Shown here one piece after another: positions 13,335 through 15,674 of a stretch of 15,674 bases of DNA; position 1 is the stretch's first letter; each line of letters begins with the position of its first letter. Both the position numbers and the translations under genes were made by a program. Below the pieces are notes generated by a model. That model ran no database searches. It saw nothing but the letters and a program-made list of their open reading frames with translations, and was not told where the DNA came from. Source of the stretch: Candidatus Methylomirabilota bacterium (GTDB lineage Bacteria; Methylomirabilota; Methylomirabilia; Methylomirabilales; 2-02-FULL-66-22); the NCBI GenBank assembly GCA_016208645.1, contig JACQXP010000144.1, positions 1 to 15,674 of the forward strand. Direction: 5' to 3'.

Positions 13335-13362
13335 GAGCCGCGAGCCGAGAGCCCAGAGCCGA
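13335..13362. repeat. Four tandem heptamers of the type GAGCCGA
   Basis: Units at 13335-13341, 13342-13348, 13349-13355 and 13356-13362 read GAGCCGC, GAGCCGA, GAGCCCA and GAGCCGA. They lie in the 85-bp spacer between the fructose-bisphosphate aldolase stop and the acyl-CoA ligase start. No inverted partner is seen. Confidence 0.85.
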
Positions 13363-13381
13363 AGGGCGCCTCCGAGCCGGC

Positions 13382-14437
13382 TCAGGCGATCGTGACCTCC
13401 TTGCACAGGTACACGTCCTGGATCGCGTTCAACAGATGCACCCCGTCCTTCATCGGGCGCTGGAAGGCCTTGCGGCCCGAGATCAGACCCATCCCCCCGG
13501 CCCGCTTGTTGATCACGGCCGTCCGGACCGCCTCGGCCAGATCGCTCTCCCCCGCCGACGCCCCGCCCGAGTTGATCAGGCCCACCCGCCCCATGTAGCA
13601 GTTGGCTACCTGGTAGCGGGTGAGGTCGATCGGGTGATCGGTCGTCAGCTCGGCGTACACCTTCTTGTGGGTCTTGCCGAAGTTCAGCGCGGTGAAGCCC
13701 CCGTTGGTTTCCGGCAGCTTCTGCTTCACGATGTCCGCCTCGATGGTGGCCCCCAGGTGGTTGGCCTGCCCCGTCAGATCCGCGGCCGCGTGGTAGTCCT
13801 TGTCGGCCGTCTTGAAGGCGGCGTTCCGCAGGTAGCACCACAGGACCGTGGCCATCCCCAGTTCGTGGGCCCGCGTGAAGGCCACGCTGATCTCCTGGAT
13901 CTGCCGGCTCGACTCGGCCGATCCGAAGTAGATCGTGGCCCCCACCGCCACCGCTCCCAGGTTCCAGGCCTCCTCTACCGTTCCGAAGAGGATCTGGTCG
14001 TATTTGTTCGGATAGGTCAGGAACTCGTTGTGGTTGAGCTTCACGATGAACGGGATCCGGTGGGCGTATTTCCGGGCGACCGCTCCCAGCACGCCGAAGG
14101 TGGAGGCCACGGCATTGCACCCGCCCTCGATGGCCAGCTCCACGATCTTCTCGGGGTCGAAGTAGATGGGATTCGGGGCAAAAGAGGCGCCCGCCGAGTG
14201 CTCGATCCCCTGGTCCACCGGGAGGATGGACAGATATCCGGTGCCCGCCAGCCGGCCCGCATGGATCAGCGCCTGGAGGCTCCGCAGCACCTGCGGCGGC
14301 CGGTCCGAGGCGGCGTAGATCCGGTCCACCACGTCCGGCCCGGGGAGACGCAGGAGATCCCTGGGGATCCCCTTGCACTGGTGTTCCAGGAGGTGTTTGC
14401 CCTCCGATCCCAGCAATTGCTCGATATCCTTCAACAT
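13382..14437 (-). CDS. fbaB: Class I fructose-bisphosphate aldolase (FbaB/DhnA family)
   Basis: A 351-residue protein, the same length as E. coli FbaB. It shows the family blocks YLSILPVDQGIEHSAGASF (68-86), FIVKLNHNEFL (130-140), a GAVAVGATIYFGS barrel segment, and EADIVKQKLP, where Lys238 is the likely Schiff-base lysine. NSGGASAGESDL and GGMGLISGRKAFQ near the end form the phosphate-binding part. The enzyme cleaves fructose 1,6-bisphosphate to triose phosphates and works in reverse for gluconeogenesis, which would fit growth on aromatic acids. A GGAGGAG site lies about 8 bp upstream of ATG 14435-14437. It stands 85 bp before the acyl-CoA ligase gene on the same strand. Confidence 0.93.
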   Translation of the reverse strand: MLKDIEQLLGSEGKHLLEHQCKGIPRDLLRLPGPDVVDRIYAASDRPPQVLRSLQALIHAGRLAGTGYLSILPVDQGIEHSAGASFAPNPIYFDPEKIVELAIEGGCNAVASTFGVLGAVARKYAHRIPFIVKLNHNEFLTYPNKYDQILFGTVEEAWNLGAVAVGATIYFGSAESSRQIQEISVAFTRAHELGMATVLWCYLRNAAFKTADKDYHAAADLTGQANHLGATIEADIVKQKLPETNGGFTALNFGKTHKKVYAELTTDHPIDLTRYQVANCYMGRVGLINSGGASAGESDLAEAVRTAVINKRAGGMGLISGRKAFQRPMKDGVHLLNAIQDVYLCKEVTIA

Positions 14438-14545
14438 GGCTCGACTCCTCCGCTCTGCGGCTCGCGCTCTGGCGTTCCGATCTCCAGGGTGGACGACATC
14501 CGCTCCAGCACGAAACAGGAGGGATCTGGTCCCGGCCGGGGAGCG

Positions 14546-15532
14546 TCACGCGTCGGGCAGGGTTTCCATGTGGCCGATGAAGGCCGTGACCAGCTCGGGA
14601 TCGAACTGGTCCCCACTGTGCTTTTTCAGCTCTGCGAAGGCATGCCCCCGCCCGGTGCTGCGCCGGTAGCTCCGATCCGAGGTCATGGCCTCGAAGGAAT
14701 CCGCGATGAGGATGATCCGGGACAGCAGGGGGATGGCCTCGCCCCGCAGGCCGTCGGGATAGCCCTGGCCGTCCAGGCGCTCGTGGTGGTGGCGGATGAC
14801 GTCGGCCACCTGGGTCAGCTCCTCGATCTGCCCCACGATCTCGCCCCCCTTCGCCGCGTGGACCTTCATCACCTCGAACTCCTCGGGCGTCAGGCGGCTC
14901 GCTTTGGTGAGAATGGAGTCCGGCACCCCGATCTTGCCCACGTCGTGCATCCAGGCCGAGAGCTCCAGGACGTACTTCTCGTCGCCGCTCAGGCGGATGC
15001 CGTCGGCCACGACCATGGACAGTCGGGTCACCCGCATCGAATGGCGCGCCGTGTACGGATCCTTGGCATCCACGGCCGACGCCAGGGCCTTGATGGCCTC
15101 GAACAGCACCTGCGCCTCGCGCTCCTTCAGGCGGGCGACCTCCAGCCGCCGGCGGGTGAGGTTCCGCTCGATGACGATCGGCAACTCCCGGATGTTCACC
15201 GGCTTCGTCACGAAATCGCTGGCCCCTCGCTGGAGCGAGGCCTTGGCCAGTTCCACGTCGGTGTGTCCCGTGAGGAGCACGATGGGCACGTCCGGGTGGA
15301 TGCGCGCCGTGGTTTCCGCCAGCTCGATGCCGGAGAGGCCCGGCATGGCCTGGTCGGTCAGGAGCAGGTCGAAGCGCTGCCAGCGCAGGAGTTCCAGCGC
15401 CTCTTCCCCCGAGGCGGCCGAGACCACCTCGTACCCCTGGAGGCGCAGCGAATCCTCCAGGGCCATGCGCATGGCCTCCATGTCGTCTACCACCAGGAGG
15501 CGGAAGGGTCGAGTCGGGGGCGCTGGAGTCAT
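14546..15532 (-). CDS. Response regulator with HD-GYP c-di-GMP phosphodiesterase output
   Basis: A 328-residue two-domain protein. The receiver domain (about 10-125) has acidic Asp16-Asp17, phospho-acceptor Asp60 in LLLTDQAMPG, Thr88 and Lys110. After a short coiled linker comes an HD-GYP domain with RHSMRVTRLS, His196-Asp197 in MHDVGKIGVPDSIL, and HHERLDGQGYPDGL (249-262), so all metal and GYP residues are intact and hydrolysis of c-di-GMP is expected. ADSFEAMTSDRSYR is the usual C-terminal block. The cognate kinase is not in the window. The ATG follows the stop of the upstream GGDEF gene by one base (TGAGATG), suggesting translational coupling. Confidence 0.94.
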   Translation of the reverse strand: MTPAPPTRPFRLLVVDDMEAMRMALEDSLRLQGYEVVSAASGEEALELLRWQRFDLLLTDQAMPGLSGIELAETTARIHPDVPIVLLTGHTDVELAKASLQRGASDFVTKPVNIRELPIVIERNLTRRRLEVARLKEREAQVLFEAIKALASAVDAKDPYTARHSMRVTRLSMVVADGIRLSGDEKYVLELSAWMHDVGKIGVPDSILTKASRLTPEEFEVMKVHAAKGGEIVGQIEELTQVADVIRHHHERLDGQGYPDGLRGEAIPLLSRIILIADSFEAMTSDRSYRRSTGRGHAFAELKKHSGDQFDPELVTAFIGHMETLPDA

Positions 15533-15533
15533 C

Positions 15534-15674
15534 TCACGTGGGCCGGAGCGGGGCCCCGTCCGGAGCGGGCGAGGCGCTCACGCGGTTCCCTCCTTGCTGC
15601 TTGCCGGCGTACAGGGCGCGGTCGGCCAGGTCCACCAGTTCCAGGCCGTCCTCGGAATCCACGGGGTAGGTGAC
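15534..15674 (-). CDS. GGDEF-domain protein (diguanylate cyclase), C-terminal end
   Basis: Only the last 46 residues are in the window; the gene continues past the right edge. The segment VTYPVDSEDGLELVDLADRALYAGKQQGGNRV is the final strand-helix of a GGDEF domain (usual form: VA-YP, ADRALY-AK--G-NRV), followed by a short Pro-rich tail. The GGDEF motif itself is outside, so cyclase activity cannot be judged. It ends with TGA one base before the HD-GYP regulator, so a c-di-GMP-making and a c-di-GMP-degrading protein are probably co-expressed. Confidence 0.8.
   Translation of the reverse strand, partial: VTYPVDSEDGLELVDLADRALYAGKQQGGNRVSASPAPDGAPLRPT

Noticed and set aside
9171..15673. Several very long plus-strand frames (9171-10931, 10522-13395, 13280-15673)
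   Set aside because: All are antisense to well-identified minus-strand genes and show low-complexity composition without motifs.

Overview
This is a GC-rich bacterial window with tightly packed, mostly co-oriented genes. Every gene is on the minus strand except one PLP-dependent aldolase at 7067-8203. The gene content suggests a soil or groundwater bacterium able to degrade aromatics anaerobically: a class I benzoyl-CoA module, c-di-GMP signalling, a DUF420/CtaM oxidase-assembly homologue and a YhaM-type nuclease. Several spacers carry degenerate 7-8 bp repeats. I suspect a Methylomirabilota/Rokubacteria-like or Desulfobacterota-like lineage, but no phylogenetic marker gene is present, so this is only an impression.

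Region 1-3633, read right to left, is an apparent benzoyl-CoA operon. A TetR-type regulator overlaps an Oah/BamA-like ring hydrolase carrying a C-terminal zinc ribbon. Next come an SDR dehydrogenase, a Dch-like dienoyl-CoA hydratase and the start of a BcrC/BcrB-type benzoyl-CoA reductase subunit that runs off the left edge. The order matches the Thauera-type layout (dch-had-oah-bcrC), but an SDR stands where the unrelated medium-chain dehydrogenase Had would be. A perfect 9+9 palindrome overlaps a plausible promoter in front of the regulator.

Region 3752-6631 is a second minus-strand cluster. A good sigma70-like promoter (6603-6631) precedes a 44-residue membrane protein, a DUF420/CtaM-like membrane protein, a 5'-truncated rhodanese, a DGQHR-domain (DndB-related) protein and a PAS-LuxR regulator. 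No dnd genes and no oxidase genes are in view.

Region 6628-8393 holds a small uncertain ORF, then the plus-strand D-threonine aldolase/DSD1-family gene, followed by a 59-bp REP-like hairpin.

Region 8394-13381 is a housekeeping series on the minus strand: a minimal zincin metallopeptidase, a rhomboid protease, a YhaM-family nuclease, a protein-L-isoaspartate methyltransferase with a signal peptide, and an acyl-CoA ligase. Two spacers here hold large imperfect hairpins (8842-9087 and 11648-11777) whose arms are inverted arrays of degenerate heptamers. The edge of each reaches the stop codon of a neighbouring gene.

Region 13382-15674 has a class I fructose-bisphosphate aldolase, a REC/HD-GYP response regulator and the end of a GGDEF protein. 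The last two are separated by one base, which suggests coupled synthesis and breakdown of c-di-GMP.

The most noteworthy items are the SDR/zinc-ribbon version of the benzoyl-CoA module, the DGQHR plus PAS-LuxR pair, and the heptamer-hairpin elements.
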